The position numbers were made by a program, and so were the translations under genes. The notes under the pieces are model-generated. The model did not search any database and was not told the DNA's origin. It worked only from the letters and a program-made list of their open reading frames with translations. Of a stretch of DNA of 64,000 nucleotides, positions 43,863 through 53,266 are shown piece by piece. Position 1 is the stretch's first letter. The number at the start of each line of letters is the position of its first letter. Source of the stretch: Psychrobacter sp. UBA3962 (GTDB lineage Bacteria > Pseudomonadota > Gammaproteobacteria > Pseudomonadales > Moraxellaceae); NCBI RefSeq assembly GCF_002385225.1, contig NZ_DGDC01000003.1, positions 4,186 to 68,185 of the forward strand. Direction: 5' to 3'.

Positions 43863-44438
43863 ATGTCAATTAAATCTGACCGCTGGATTCGTAGAATGGC
43901 TGAAGAACATGGCATGATTGAGCCATATGAACCAGGCCAAGTCCGCTTTAATGAAGCTGGCGATAAGCTGGTCAGTTATGGTACTTCTAGCTATGGCTAT
44001 GATGTGCGCTGTGCCCGTGAGTTTAAAGTTTTTACCAATGTGCATTCAGCCATAGTAGACCCAAAAAACTTTGATGAAAATAGCTTTATCGACATCGTTG
44101 GCGATGAATGTATCATTCCTCCTAACTCTTTTGCTTTAGCACGTACGGTAGAATATTTTAGAATTCCACGTGATGTTTTAACTATTTGCTTAGGGAAATC
44201 TACTTACGCTCGCTGTGGTATAATCGTCAACGTTACCCCGCTTGAGCCTGAGTGGGAAGGTCATGTTACTTTAGAATTTAGTAACACCACCACTTTGCCA
44301 GCCCGTATTTACGCCGGTGAAGGCGTGGCACAAATGCTATTTTTCCAAAGTGATGCGGATGATGTTTGTGAAACCAGTTATAAAGACCGTGGGGGTAAAT
44401 ACCAAGGTCAGGTAGGGGTGACTCTACCTCGCACGTAG
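43863..44438 (+). CDS. dcd: dCTP deaminase
   Basis: Trimeric enzyme that deaminates dCTP to dUTP in thymidylate supply. The 191-residue protein has SDRWIRRMAEEHGMIEPYEP at the N-terminus, GTSSYGYDVRCAREF, the nucleotide-binding LGKSTYARCGIIVNVTPLEPEWEGHVTLE with the catalytic glutamate, and the C-terminal KYQGQVGVTLPRT lid. The length and motifs match Dcd exactly. GAGGGTG precedes ATG. A nine-pair hairpin overlaps its stop codon (44436-44462) without a T tract. Confidence 0.97.
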   Translation: MSIKSDRWIRRMAEEHGMIEPYEPGQVRFNEAGDKLVSYGTSSYGYDVRCAREFKVFTNVHSAIVDPKNFDENSFIDIVGDECIIPPNSFALARTVEYFRIPRDVLTICLGKSTYARCGIIVNVTPLEPEWEGHVTLEFSNTTTLPARIYAGEGVAQMLFFQSDADDVCETSYKDRGGKYQGQVGVTLPRT

Positions 44439-44592
44439 TTGTTAACGGTGATTTAACAACTAGCTGTGATGTCTGATAAATTATTTAATAATTAAGCGTT
44501 TACTGAAAGGTGTTGCCTTAAAAAGCCATAAATATCAATGCATGTAAAGGGGAATCTTATTTTGAAGTATGACCCTCTCATTCAGTATTAAA

Positions 44593-44622
44593 TTGGCATT
44601 TATAGTTTAAAAAAAGTATAGT
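44593..44622 (+). promoter_or_regulatory. candidate promoter of the nuo operon
   Basis: TTGGCA (44593-44598) and TATAGT (44617-44622) are 18 bases apart, about 105 bases before the nuoA start. It is the best sigma-70-like pair in this gap. Confidence 0.5.
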
Positions 44623-44644
44623 AGCACCTTAATTTTACCAGCCG

Positions 44645-44705
44645 ATGTATCCTATATATAACTGCTCTTATCCTATGAGTAAACTAAGAGCTTCAAAGGA
44701 TACGT
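44645..44705 (+). promoter_or_regulatory. nested stem-loop in the nuoA leader
   Basis: ATGTATCC (44645-44652) pairs with GGATACGT (44698-44705), one wobble, enclosing a second stem GCTCTTA/TAAGAGC (44664-44670 and 44685-44691). The ribosome-binding site AAGGAG of nuoA follows within about ten bases. A regulatory role is inferred from position only. Confidence 0.45.
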
Positions 44706-44725
44706 GCCAGTAAGGAGATATACAA

Positions 44726-45361
44726 ATGAGTTCCGCCTTTAATTGGTCAGCATTAGCCTTCATTTTGGCAGCTATTGGTTTGGTTGTATTCATGCTGGTA
44801 GTACCCCGTTTATTAGGCGGACGCTCGCAAGGTACAGAAAAAGAAGAAGTATTTGAATCGGGTGTTGTCGGAGCTGGCAATGCCCGAATTCGTATGTCTG
44901 CAAAATTCTATCTTGTGGCCATCTTCTTTGTTATTTTCGATTTAGAAGCTTTATATCTGTATGCTTATTCCGTATCCGTTAGAGAACTGGGTTGGATAGG
45001 CTTTGCCACTGCTGCAGTCTTTATTGGTATTTTGTTTGTTGGTCTAGTTTACGAGCTTAAATTAGGAGCAATGAACTGGGCACCTTCAGATAAACGCCGT
45101 AAAAAAGAGCGCTTAACCCAGGCTCCTGCAGGTTTCGATTTGGCCAGTATCACGCAGTTTAATGGTATTGATGAGTTACATACCGACCCTACAGGCAAAG
45201 TGCCTGCCCAATCTTCTGGTCAAGTTAACGTCTCTAATGACATTGAAGCCAATAAACGCCACTTAGCTAATATCGACCGCATCAACGTGACGGGTAATGT
45301 CACTACGGTTGATTTCAGTAAAGCTTCTGCTCCTTCATCATCTACTAAATCGTCTTCTTAA
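44726..45361 (+). CDS. nuoA: NADH-quinone oxidoreductase subunit A
   Basis: Small membrane subunit of complex I with three helices. LVVPRLLGGRSQGTEKEEVFESGVVGAGNARIRMSAKFY-type sequence covers the conserved loop, and the helix FYLVAIFFVIFDLEALYLY follows with its conserved acidic residues. At 211 residues it is well over the usual 120-150 because of a hydrophilic C-terminal tail of about 75 residues ending in Ser/Lys repeats. AAGGAG precedes ATG. First gene of the 13-gene nuo operon. Confidence 0.95.
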   Translation: MSSAFNWSALAFILAAIGLVVFMLVVPRLLGGRSQGTEKEEVFESGVVGAGNARIRMSAKFYLVAIFFVIFDLEALYLYAYSVSVRELGWIGFATAAVFIGILFVGLVYELKLGAMNWAPSDKRRKKERLTQAPAGFDLASITQFNGIDELHTDPTGKVPAQSSGQVNVSNDIEANKRHLANIDRINVTGNVTTVDFSKASAPSSSTKSSS

Positions 45362-45371
45362 GGGTTATATC

Positions 45372-46040
45372 ATGAAATATACGCTAACCCGTGCAAATCC
45401 TGACGCCGATACTTATCCAGCGCAGACACGTCAAACCGTTACAGATCCTCTTGAGGACGAAGTAAACCGTAACGTGTTTATGGGTAAGCTTGAGGATATG
45501 GTGCATGCCTCAGCCAACTGGGGACGCAAACATTCACTTTGGCCATTTAACTTTGGTACTTCATGCTGCTACGTTGAATATGCAACGACCTTAACAGCGG
45601 TACATGACTTATCACGCTTCGGTGCTGAGGTTATTCGTGCCTCTCCTCGTCAGGCTGACGTGATGATTGTGGCCGGGACTTGCTTCGTGAAAATGGCTCC
45701 GGTTATTCAACGTCTATACGAACAAATGCTTGAGCCAAAGTGGGTGATCTCAATGGGATCATGTGCCAACTCGGGCGGTATGTACGACATTTATTCAGTG
45801 GTACAAGGTGTGGATAAAATTATTCCAGTCGATGTTTATGTACCTGGCTGTCCGCCTCGCCCTGAAGCCCTAATTCAAGGTTTGATGCTATTACAAGATT
45901 CTATTACCAAAGAACGCCGTCCATTAGGCGCTTATGTAAATGAGAAAGGGATCTATCAGCCACAGATGCTTCCTGAGCGTGATCGCAAACAAGCCGATCG
46001 TATCGCGGTGAAAAATTTACGCAGCCCAGACAGCATTTAA
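45372..46040 (+). CDS. nuoB: NADH-quinone oxidoreductase subunit B
   Basis: Complex I subunit that holds the terminal cluster N2, the electron donor to quinone. The ligands are visible: adjacent cysteines in SCCYVEYA, one in GTCFVKMAP region, and one in VPGCPPRPE. The start chosen is ATG at 45372 (MKYTLTRANPD), eleven bases after nuoA, with AAGGG seven bases upstream; an ATG further up inside nuoA is in the same frame but gives an unlikely N-terminus. The length of 222 residues fits the family. Confidence 0.96.
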   Translation: MKYTLTRANPDADTYPAQTRQTVTDPLEDEVNRNVFMGKLEDMVHASANWGRKHSLWPFNFGTSCCYVEYATTLTAVHDLSRFGAEVIRASPRQADVMIVAGTCFVKMAPVIQRLYEQMLEPKWVISMGSCANSGGMYDIYSVVQGVDKIIPVDVYVPGCPPRPEALIQGLMLLQDSITKERRPLGAYVNEKGIYQPQMLPERDRKQADRIAVKNLRSPDSI

Positions 46041-46057
46041 AACTAGGCTCATCAAAT

Positions 46058-46135
46058 TTTTATTGATAGCCAGTTTTATTGATAGCCAGGAAAGTTAGAG
46101 CTAGACAGTTAGTTAAAGTTAGACAGTTAAAAGGG
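46058..46135 (+). repeat. tandem short duplications between nuoB and nuoCD
   Basis: A 16-base unit (TTTTATTGATAGCCAG) occurs twice head to tail at 46058-46073 and 46074-46089. Just after it, TAGACAGTTA occurs twice with an 18-base period (46102 and 46120). These fill most of the 184-base gap inside the operon. Confidence 0.8.
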
Positions 46136-46224
46136 TTTTGTGCCCGAGGTACAGAGCCCATCATAAAAATATTCACCCTTCCGTATTCGCAATAATTGCA
46201 ATGACTCTGAGGTAAGCGGTAACC

Positions 46225-48012
46225 ATGGTAACGGATAATAGCAACGCGACTAATAATAGCGCCAATCCAAATATGACACAGCATCCTGTGCTGCGTGAAC
46301 TTGGACAAAAATTTGCGGGTAAATTTACAGAGCAATTTACTTTTGATGGCATTCCTACCATTTGGGTTGCACGAAGTGATTTACTTGAAATCCTAATGTT
46401 CTTACGCACCCTGCCTAAGCCTTATGTGATGTTACTAGACTTATCTGCAATGGATGAGCGTTTGCGTAAACATCGTGATGGGTTGCCTGCTAGTGACTTT
46501 ACAGTCTTTTACCACTTAATGTCTCTTGAGCGTAACAGTGATATCCGAGTTAAAGTGGCCTTATCAGAAGATGATCTTAATGTCCCAACCGCCACTAAGA
46601 TTTGGCCCAACGCCAACTGGTATGAGCGCGAAGTATGGGATATGTTCGGTATTGTCTTCGAAGGGCATCCACATTTAACCCGTATTTTATTGCCTAAGTA
46701 TTGGGAAGGTCATCCGCTACGTAAAGAGTATCACGCCCGCGCCACAGAGTTTACCCCTTACTTCCTAAACGCTGCTAAGCAACAGTTTGAGCAAGAAAAC
46801 CTGCGCTTTGTCCCTGAAGAGTGGGGCATGAAACGTAGTGGTCGTGATGAAGACTTTATGTTCTTAAACTTAGGGCCTAACCACCCTTCAGCTCACGGTG
46901 CATTCCGCTTGGTGCTTCAGCTTGATGGGGAAGAAATCATCGACTGTATCCCAGATATTGGTTATCACCACCGCGGTGCTGAAAAAATGGCAGAGCGTCA
47001 AACGTGGCACTCATACATTCCTTACACTGACCGTATCGACTATCTTGGCGGCGTAATGAATGAGCTGCCTTATGTGATGGCGGTAGAACAATTGGCTGGC
47101 ATCACAGTGCCAGAGCGTGCTCAAACCATCCGTGTGATGATGAGTGAGTTCTTCCGTATTACCAACAACCTATTATACTTCGGTACCTTTATTCAAGATG
47201 CGGGTGGTATGACCCCAGTCTTCTATATGTTTACCGACCGTCAAAAAGCTTACGATGTGATTGAAGCAGTGACCGGCTATCGTATGCACCCAGCTTGGTT
47301 CCGTATTGGCGGGACAGCGGCTGACTTACCGCGTGGTTGGCAACGTTTGGTGCGTGAGTTCTTAGATTGGATGCCAGAACGTTTAGACGAATATGTCAAA
47401 GCGACTATGCAAAACTCAGTATTAAAGGGCCGTACCCAAAACGTGGCTCAGTATGATGCCAAACAAGCTCTAGCTTGGGGCGTAACTGGAGCAGGTCTAC
47501 GTGCCACAGGCGTTGAATTCGATTTGCGTAAAGCACGTCCTTATATGGGTTATGAGAACTTTGATTTTGAAATCCCAGTAGGCTATAACGGCGACGCTTA
47601 TGACCGCTGTATGGTTAAGATTGAAGAGATTCGTCAGTCATTACGCATTATTAGACAGTGTATGGATAACATGCCATCAGGTCCTTATAAAGCGGATCAC
47701 CCACTGGCTGTGCCACCACCAAAAGACCGTACCTTAAATGATATTGAGACCTTAATTAACCACTTTATCTCCGTTTCATGGGGTCCAGTGATGCCAGCAG
47801 GTGAAGCCTCAATGATGGTAGAAGCCACCAAAGGTATTAACAGTTACTACATTACCTCAGATCGCTCAACCATGAGTTATCGTACCCGTATTCGCACCCC
47901 AACATTTGCTCATTTACAGCAAATGCCTTCTGTGATTAACGGCAGTTTGGTATCAGACGCGATTATTTACTTAGCCTCAATTGATATTGTGATGGCCGAT
48001 ACGGATAGATAG
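46225..48012 (+). CDS. nuoCD: NADH-quinone oxidoreductase fused subunit C/D
   Basis: Fusion of NuoC (to about residue 190, with WYEREVWDMFGIVFEGHPHLTRILLP-type core) and NuoD (from about 210, with LNLGPNHPSAHGAFRLVLQLDGE). NuoD forms the quinone site with NuoB; the conserved HPSAHG and C-terminal DIVMADTDR are intact. The fusion of 595 residues is the form found in Escherichia, Pseudomonas and Acinetobacter. GAGGTAA precedes ATG. It sits 184 bases after nuoB because of short tandem duplications in the gap. Confidence 0.97.
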   Translation: MVTDNSNATNNSANPNMTQHPVLRELGQKFAGKFTEQFTFDGIPTIWVARSDLLEILMFLRTLPKPYVMLLDLSAMDERLRKHRDGLPASDFTVFYHLMSLERNSDIRVKVALSEDDLNVPTATKIWPNANWYEREVWDMFGIVFEGHPHLTRILLPKYWEGHPLRKEYHARATEFTPYFLNAAKQQFEQENLRFVPEEWGMKRSGRDEDFMFLNLGPNHPSAHGAFRLVLQLDGEEIIDCIPDIGYHHRGAEKMAERQTWHSYIPYTDRIDYLGGVMNELPYVMAVEQLAGITVPERAQTIRVMMSEFFRITNNLLYFGTFIQDAGGMTPVFYMFTDRQKAYDVIEAVTGYRMHPAWFRIGGTAADLPRGWQRLVREFLDWMPERLDEYVKATMQNSVLKGRTQNVAQYDAKQALAWGVTGAGLRATGVEFDLRKARPYMGYENFDFEIPVGYNGDAYDRCMVKIEEIRQSLRIIRQCMDNMPSGPYKADHPLAVPPPKDRTLNDIETLINHFISVSWGPVMPAGEASMMVEATKGINSYYITSDRSTMSYRTRIRTPTFAHLQQMPSVINGSLVSDAIIYLASIDIVMADTDR

Positions 48013-48117
48013 TAGTACAGACAGATATAAGATAGCGGATAGTTTTCAATTTTCTAATATATCAAGCCAGCAGGTCAGACAGTCGACTTAGCTAGCAGTT
48101 AAAGAGAAAATAATACA

Positions 48118-48630
48118 ATGATTAAGATTGTGACCGATAAAACCCCAACCGTAGATGTTGCTAGTATCTTGACTGCTCAAGAAATTGAGGGAATTAATGA
48201 GTATATTCATCATTACCCTCAAGCTCGAGCGGCCTCTTTAGATGCGCTAAAGCTGGTACAGAAGCGCAATGGTTGGGTAGATGATGCTCAGGTAAATGCT
48301 ATTGCTAATTTACTTGATGTACCAGTAACCGATATTGAAGGGGTAGCCACCTTCTTCAACCGTATTTATCGCTCACCAGTAGGTCGCCATGTTATCTTGG
48401 TTTGTGACTCTATTGCTTGTTATTTGACCGGTTATGAAGAGCTGGCTGCTGAACTAAAATCACAGCTAGGTATCGAATTTGGTCAAACCACAGCCGATGG
48501 CCGTTTTACGTTACTGCCAATCTGCTGTTTAGGTAACTGCGATAAAGGCCCTTCTGTGTTAATTGATGAAGATACTTTTGGTCCGGTTACGCCGGATCAG
48601 GTTGCCGAGTTATTGGAGTATTATCCATGA
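48118..48630 (+). CDS. nuoE: NADH-quinone oxidoreductase subunit E
   Basis: Peripheral subunit of the NADH dehydrogenase module with the [2Fe-2S] cluster N1a. Thioredoxin-like fold with conserved GVATFFNRIYR, CDSIACYLTGYEEL and CLGNCDKGP holding the cysteine ligands. Length 170 residues fits. The stop overlaps the nuoF start (ATGA), so the two are translationally coupled. The ribosome-binding site is weak. Confidence 0.96.
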   Translation: MIKIVTDKTPTVDVASILTAQEIEGINEYIHHYPQARAASLDALKLVQKRNGWVDDAQVNAIANLLDVPVTDIEGVATFFNRIYRSPVGRHVILVCDSIACYLTGYEELAAELKSQLGIEFGQTTADGRFTLLPICCLGNCDKGPSVLIDEDTFGPVTPDQVAELLEYYP

Positions 48631-50231
48631 GTCAGAATGAACAAGTATTAGCTGCCGAGACGCCAAGACTAAGCATTGCTGAACAGTTTGCTCGTCGTAA
48701 GCAAGGTCAAGCGCCGAGCCAATTAAACAATCAGCGTGTGCCTATTTATGGTGATAAAGCTACCGCGACCATTGAGACTAAACCATTAACTTGGCGTTTG
48801 GCCCATCATGACGCTATTTTAGATTTAGAAACTTATCAATCTTTACGTGGCTTTGAAGGTTTAAAGACCGCTTTAAATAAAGCGCCAAAAGAAGTGGGCG
48901 ATATGATTAAAGCGGCCAACGTTCGTGGTCGTGGTGGTGCAGGCTTTAACGCTGGTCTAAAGTGGTCATTCATGACCCCGCCAGATGGGGGGCCGCGTTA
49001 CCTAATTTGTAACGCCGACGAAATGGAGCCGGGTACCTTTAAAGACCGCTTGCTTATGGAGCGTCTGCCATTCCAGCTAATCGAAGGTATGCTCATTACT
49101 GCTCATGCTATTGGGGCAACGGATGGTTATATCTTTATCCGTGGCGAGTACATCGTTGCTGCTGAGCGTTTAATGGCAGCCATTGATGAGTGTTTGGCCA
49201 ATAACTTATTGGGCGATAACATTTTAGGCTCAGAGTTTGGTTTTAATTTACACGTGCATACTGGGGCAGGGCGTTATATTTGTGGTGAAGAGACTGCATT
49301 GATTAACTGTCTTGAAGGCCGCCGTGCCAACCCACGTACTAAACCACCTTTCCCACAAGTTTCAGGGGCTTGGGGTCGTCCAACTGTTGTTAACAACGTT
49401 GAAACCTTAAGCAACATGCCGGCCATTTTGATTAATGGCGTTGAGTGGTATCAGTCACTGCCAAATGAGAAAGGCAACAGTACTACGCCAGGAACGAAAA
49501 TCTTTGGTTGTTCAGGTCTAGTCAATGATCCTGGTCTTTGGGAATTGCCATTTGGCTATACTGCCCGTGAAATTATTGAAGACTTTGCTGGGGGCATGAA
49601 GCAAGGCAAGCGTCTAAAAGCTTGGTTACCTGGTGGGGCTTCTACCGACTTTCTAACCACAGATCATTTAGATCTACCTATGGACTTTGACAGCATCCAA
49701 AAAGCGGGTAGCCGTATGGGTACGGGTTTGATTATGGTAGTCGATGAATCACAAGACATGGTGCCCTTACTGAAAAACTTGGAGATATTCTTCCAACGTG
49801 AGTCTTGCGGATTTTGTACCCCTTGTCGTGATGGTTTACCTTGGGGCGTGAAGCTATTGACTGCCATCGATGATGGTCATGGTCAAGTGGGTGATGTTGA
49901 AAAATTAGAAGGCTTAACCCGTGATTTATGGTTAGGTAAGACTTTCTGTGCGCACGCACCTGGGGCTATGGAGCCATTAATGAGTGCGCTGAAGTATTTC
50001 CGTCATGAATTTGATAGCAAAATCGTGGTGCCAGCCGTCGAAGTAGACGCTGAGACCTCGGAGTGGGCTGAGTCGGAAATTAAAAAAGTAATGTCATCTA
50101 TGGGAAGCGGCAGTCCTGCGGCATCGTCTAACTCAGGCGCAGATACCGGTAGCAACGTTAATTCGGATACAACAGCAGGCGCAGAAGCCGGGAATAAGAC
50201 CCCAACTTCTAACCCTAGTGATGTGAAGTAG
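48627..50231 (+). CDS. nuoF: NADH-quinone oxidoreductase subunit F
   Basis: NADH- and FMN-binding subunit. The NADH site RGRGGAGFNAGLKWSFM, FMN-region CNADEMEPGTFKDR, and the N3 cluster ligands ESCGFCTPCRDG plus the later cysteine of TFCAHAPGAMEPL are present. At 534 residues it is about 90 longer than E. coli NuoF, due to an N-terminal extension and a low-complexity Ser/Gly/Asn/Thr C-terminal tail. Start overlaps the nuoE stop. Confidence 0.97.
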   Translation: MSQNEQVLAAETPRLSIAEQFARRKQGQAPSQLNNQRVPIYGDKATATIETKPLTWRLAHHDAILDLETYQSLRGFEGLKTALNKAPKEVGDMIKAANVRGRGGAGFNAGLKWSFMTPPDGGPRYLICNADEMEPGTFKDRLLMERLPFQLIEGMLITAHAIGATDGYIFIRGEYIVAAERLMAAIDECLANNLLGDNILGSEFGFNLHVHTGAGRYICGEETALINCLEGRRANPRTKPPFPQVSGAWGRPTVVNNVETLSNMPAILINGVEWYQSLPNEKGNSTTPGTKIFGCSGLVNDPGLWELPFGYTAREIIEDFAGGMKQGKRLKAWLPGGASTDFLTTDHLDLPMDFDSIQKAGSRMGTGLIMVVDESQDMVPLLKNLEIFFQRESCGFCTPCRDGLPWGVKLLTAIDDGHGQVGDVEKLEGLTRDLWLGKTFCAHAPGAMEPLMSALKYFRHEFDSKIVVPAVEVDAETSEWAESEIKKVMSSMGSGSPAASSNSGADTGSNVNSDTTAGAEAGNKTPTSNPSDVK

Positions 50232-50247
50232 AGGAGTAGAAACAGGC

Positions 50248-53200
50248 ATGGCGGTCATACATATTGACGGTAAGCAGGTCGAGGTAAACGGGGCAGACAA
50301 CTTATTAGAAGCATGTTTGTCACTGGGTATCGATGTGCCTTATTTCTGCTATCACCCTGCACTTGGTTCAGTCGGCTCATGTCGTCAGTGCGCGGTAAAG
50401 CAGTTTAACAATGCAGAAGATGCAGCAGCAGGTAAAGGTCGATTGGTCATGTCATGTATGGTAGCACCTACCGATGACATGTATATATCAGTGGATGATG
50501 CTGAGGCGAAAGCATTTCGAAAATCTATTGTAGAGTTTTTAATGACCAACCACCCTCACGATTGTCCAACGTGTGAAGAGGGCGGTCACTGTCATCTACA
50601 AGACATGACTTATATGTCAGGTCATAATAAGCGTCGTTATCGCTTCACTAAGCGGACTCACCATAACCAAGAATTAGGTCCATTTATCGCCCATGAGATG
50701 AACCGCTGTATCGCGTGTTATCGCTGTGTGCGTTATTACAAAGACTATGCGGGTGGTGAAGATTTAGGTGTTTATGCCTCAAATAACCGAGTTTATTTTG
50801 GTCGTGATAAAGACGGTCAACTTGAAAGCGAATTCTCTGGTAACTTAACCGAAGTGTGCCCAACGGGGGTATTCACTGATAAAACGCATTCAGACCGCTA
50901 TAACCGTAAATGGGACATGCAGTACGCCCCAAGCATCTGTCATGGCTGTTCTGCAGGCTGTAATATTTCAGCAGGTGAGCGCTATGGCGAGCTTCGTCGT
51001 ATCGAAAACCGTTATAACGGAGAAGTAAACCGTTATTTCTTATGTGACTTAGGTCGCTTTAGCTATGGTTATGTCAATCGTGAAGATCGTCCGGTTCAAG
51101 CCATTGAACACATCAACGACAAGCACGTCAAAATCAATGTTGACTATGCCTTAGATGAGACTGTTAAGCGCTTAACCGGTAAGAAGGTCATCGGTATTGG
51201 ATCACCAAGAGCCAGCTTAGAGACCAACTTTGCGCTAAAAAAACTGGTTGGGTTTGACAACTTCTCCACCGGTTTAAACAGCCACCAACAAAGTTTGGTT
51301 GAGAAATGTGTTGAGGTGTTAACTACTCAAGGCATTTATAACCCAACTATGGCTGAAATTGAAGAGCATGACGCGGTATTTATTTTGGGTGAAGATGTTA
51401 CCCAAACCAGTCCACGTATCGCTTTGGCCATTCGTCAAGCGGCAAAAAATAAAAAAATCAAAATGGCTGAAGCGCTAAGAACAGAATCTTGGTTAGCAGA
51501 GCCAGTGCAGCGTATTGGTCAAAAAGAATTAAGCCCAGTCTACATTGTAGATACGGTTCAAACTAAATTAGATGACATCAGTAAAGTCAGCTGTGTGGCA
51601 ACACCAGAAGACATTGCCAGCTTAGGCTTTGCAGTTGCCGATGCTATTAAGAGTTTAGGTAATGACCTTGAGCAAATTAAGCAAGCTTCACCGCAAGAGC
51701 AACAAGCAGATGCTATGCAAGAATTGGCTCAGCAAATCGCTTTAGATTTGGTGACGGCTGATAAACCCTTAGTGGTGTCAGGTACCGGTCAGTTCAGTGT
51801 GGCCATCATCGAAGCTTCTGCTCAAATTGCCCAAGCTTTAACCGATAAACGTGACCAGATTAAAGCTTATGAGCTGGAGCAAATTGAAGTTCATAATGCT
51901 AAAGTACGTGCGCAACAGGCTGAGCAGCAGCCAAGCGAAGACCAAGAGCTTGATGCTAAGCCAGATCAAGCGGGTCAATCAAAAGCTGCTGATAACTTAG
52001 AGCGTCAGCCAAGCCAAGAGCCTTTAGAATTAAAGCAAGCCAATGAAAAATACAGCAAGCAGGCGGGCTTATACTTAAGCGTGCGCAATGCAAATAGCTT
52101 TGGTGTTTGCTTATTAGGCGGCAAGTCGGTTGAAGAATTATTAGCAACAGACTTTGATGCGGTTATTGTGGCAGAAAACCAACTAACTGATGCCCTAGAT
52201 ATTGACAAGTTAGCTGAGCTATTAAGCGACAAGACGGTTATTGCTTTAGATCATCAAAACCTACATTGGCATAAATTCGTTGATATTGTGTTGCCAGCAG
52301 CGAGCTTCGCGGAAGCAGATGGTACTTTGATTTCTGCCGAAGGCCGTGCTCAGCGCTTCTTCCAAGTCTATGATCCAAGCTATTACGATCATAAAAACTG
52401 TATTAAAGAAGGCTGGCGTTGGCTACATGCGGTTGAAACCAGTCTAAATCAGTTACCCCTTGATTGGACTCAATTGGATGATGTTATTAACGAATTGGTT
52501 AAGACTCATCCTAATTTAGAAGGCATTAAGCAGGCAGCACCGGATTCAGACTTCCGTATTTCAGGTCTAAAAATTGCACGTGAACCAAGACGTTACTCAG
52601 GCCGTACCGCTATGCGCGCTAATATCTCAGTGCATGAGCCCATGCAGCCAAAAGATATTGATACCGGCTTAACTTTCTCGATGGAAGGGTATAGTGGGAC
52701 ACAGACTCCTGGCTCGATGATTCCTTTTGCTCAAGCTCCGGGTTGGAACTCACCACAAGCTTGGAATAAGTACCAAGACAAAGTGGGCGGTAGCCTAAAA
52801 CAAGGGGATCCCGGTATTCGTCTATTTGATTTGATGGATGAAACCAAGAAACGCGCAAAACGCGAATATATTCGTCCAGAATTGGCTCAGCCTGTTAAGA
52901 CGAGTATTTTCCAAGGTCAGGCCAAGTTGGTTCCGGTCCATAATATCTATGGCAGCTCTGCTATGGCACATAGAAGCCCAGTAATTGCAGAACAAATGCA
53001 GCAGCCTGCATTCTATATTGGGGCAGAAGATGCTGAGCACTGGCAAGTAAGTAATAACGACTGGTTGGCCATCACCGTAGAGGGTCAGCGTGTTGAGTTG
53101 CCAGTCACTATCGTAGCTTATCTTGCAGAAGGCTGTATTGGCTATCCAGTCGGTCAAGTGCCCATTTTACATGGTCACCTACCAGCCTCTGTGCTAAAAA

Positions 53201-53265
53201 TTGATCCACCAAAAACGTCAACAGTCATAAGTAACAAACCACAGTTAGAGGGTCAGGGAGGTTAA
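50248..53265 (+). CDS. nuoG: NADH-quinone oxidoreductase subunit G
   Basis: Large iron-sulfur subunit (1005 residues). The N-terminal [2Fe-2S] ligands lie in PYFCYHPALGSVGSCRQC, the histidine-cysteine N5 set in HPHDCPTCEEGGHC, and N4-type cysteines in MNRCIACYRCVRYY. CHGCSAGCN and the later CDLGRF supply the extra cluster N7 known from E. coli. The molybdopterin-oxidoreductase-like domain follows. An acidic, Gln-rich insert of about 70 residues at about 545-615 and overall length exceed E. coli NuoG (908). GAGGAG precedes ATG. Confidence 0.96.
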   Translation: MAVIHIDGKQVEVNGADNLLEACLSLGIDVPYFCYHPALGSVGSCRQCAVKQFNNAEDAAAGKGRLVMSCMVAPTDDMYISVDDAEAKAFRKSIVEFLMTNHPHDCPTCEEGGHCHLQDMTYMSGHNKRRYRFTKRTHHNQELGPFIAHEMNRCIACYRCVRYYKDYAGGEDLGVYASNNRVYFGRDKDGQLESEFSGNLTEVCPTGVFTDKTHSDRYNRKWDMQYAPSICHGCSAGCNISAGERYGELRRIENRYNGEVNRYFLCDLGRFSYGYVNREDRPVQAIEHINDKHVKINVDYALDETVKRLTGKKVIGIGSPRASLETNFALKKLVGFDNFSTGLNSHQQSLVEKCVEVLTTQGIYNPTMAEIEEHDAVFILGEDVTQTSPRIALAIRQAAKNKKIKMAEALRTESWLAEPVQRIGQKELSPVYIVDTVQTKLDDISKVSCVATPEDIASLGFAVADAIKSLGNDLEQIKQASPQEQQADAMQELAQQIALDLVTADKPLVVSGTGQFSVAIIEASAQIAQALTDKRDQIKAYELEQIEVHNAKVRAQQAEQQPSEDQELDAKPDQAGQSKAADNLERQPSQEPLELKQANEKYSKQAGLYLSVRNANSFGVCLLGGKSVEELLATDFDAVIVAENQLTDALDIDKLAELLSDKTVIALDHQNLHWHKFVDIVLPAASFAEADGTLISAEGRAQRFFQVYDPSYYDHKNCIKEGWRWLHAVETSLNQLPLDWTQLDDVINELVKTHPNLEGIKQAAPDSDFRISGLKIAREPRRYSGRTAMRANISVHEPMQPKDIDTGLTFSMEGYSGTQTPGSMIPFAQAPGWNSPQAWNKYQDKVGGSLKQGDPGIRLFDLMDETKKRAKREYIRPELAQPVKTSIFQGQAKLVPVHNIYGSSAMAHRSPVIAEQMQQPAFYIGAEDAEHWQVSNNDWLAITVEGQRVELPVTIVAYLAEGCIGYPVGQVPILHGHLPASVLKIDPPKTSTVISNKPQLEGQGG

Positions 53266-53266
53266 T

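Noticed and set aside
44436..44462. Hairpin over the dcd stop as a terminator
   Set aside because: The nine-pair stem has no T tract after it, so it is not called as a terminator.
45297..45371. Upstream ATG giving a 25-residue longer NuoB
   Set aside because: It lies inside nuoA, has no ribosome-binding site and gives a Leu-rich stretch not seen in NuoB; ATG at 45372 has AAGGG at proper spacing.
52822..53157. Minus-strand reading frame of 111 codons
   Set aside because: Antisense to the conserved C-terminal part of nuoG; no independent support.
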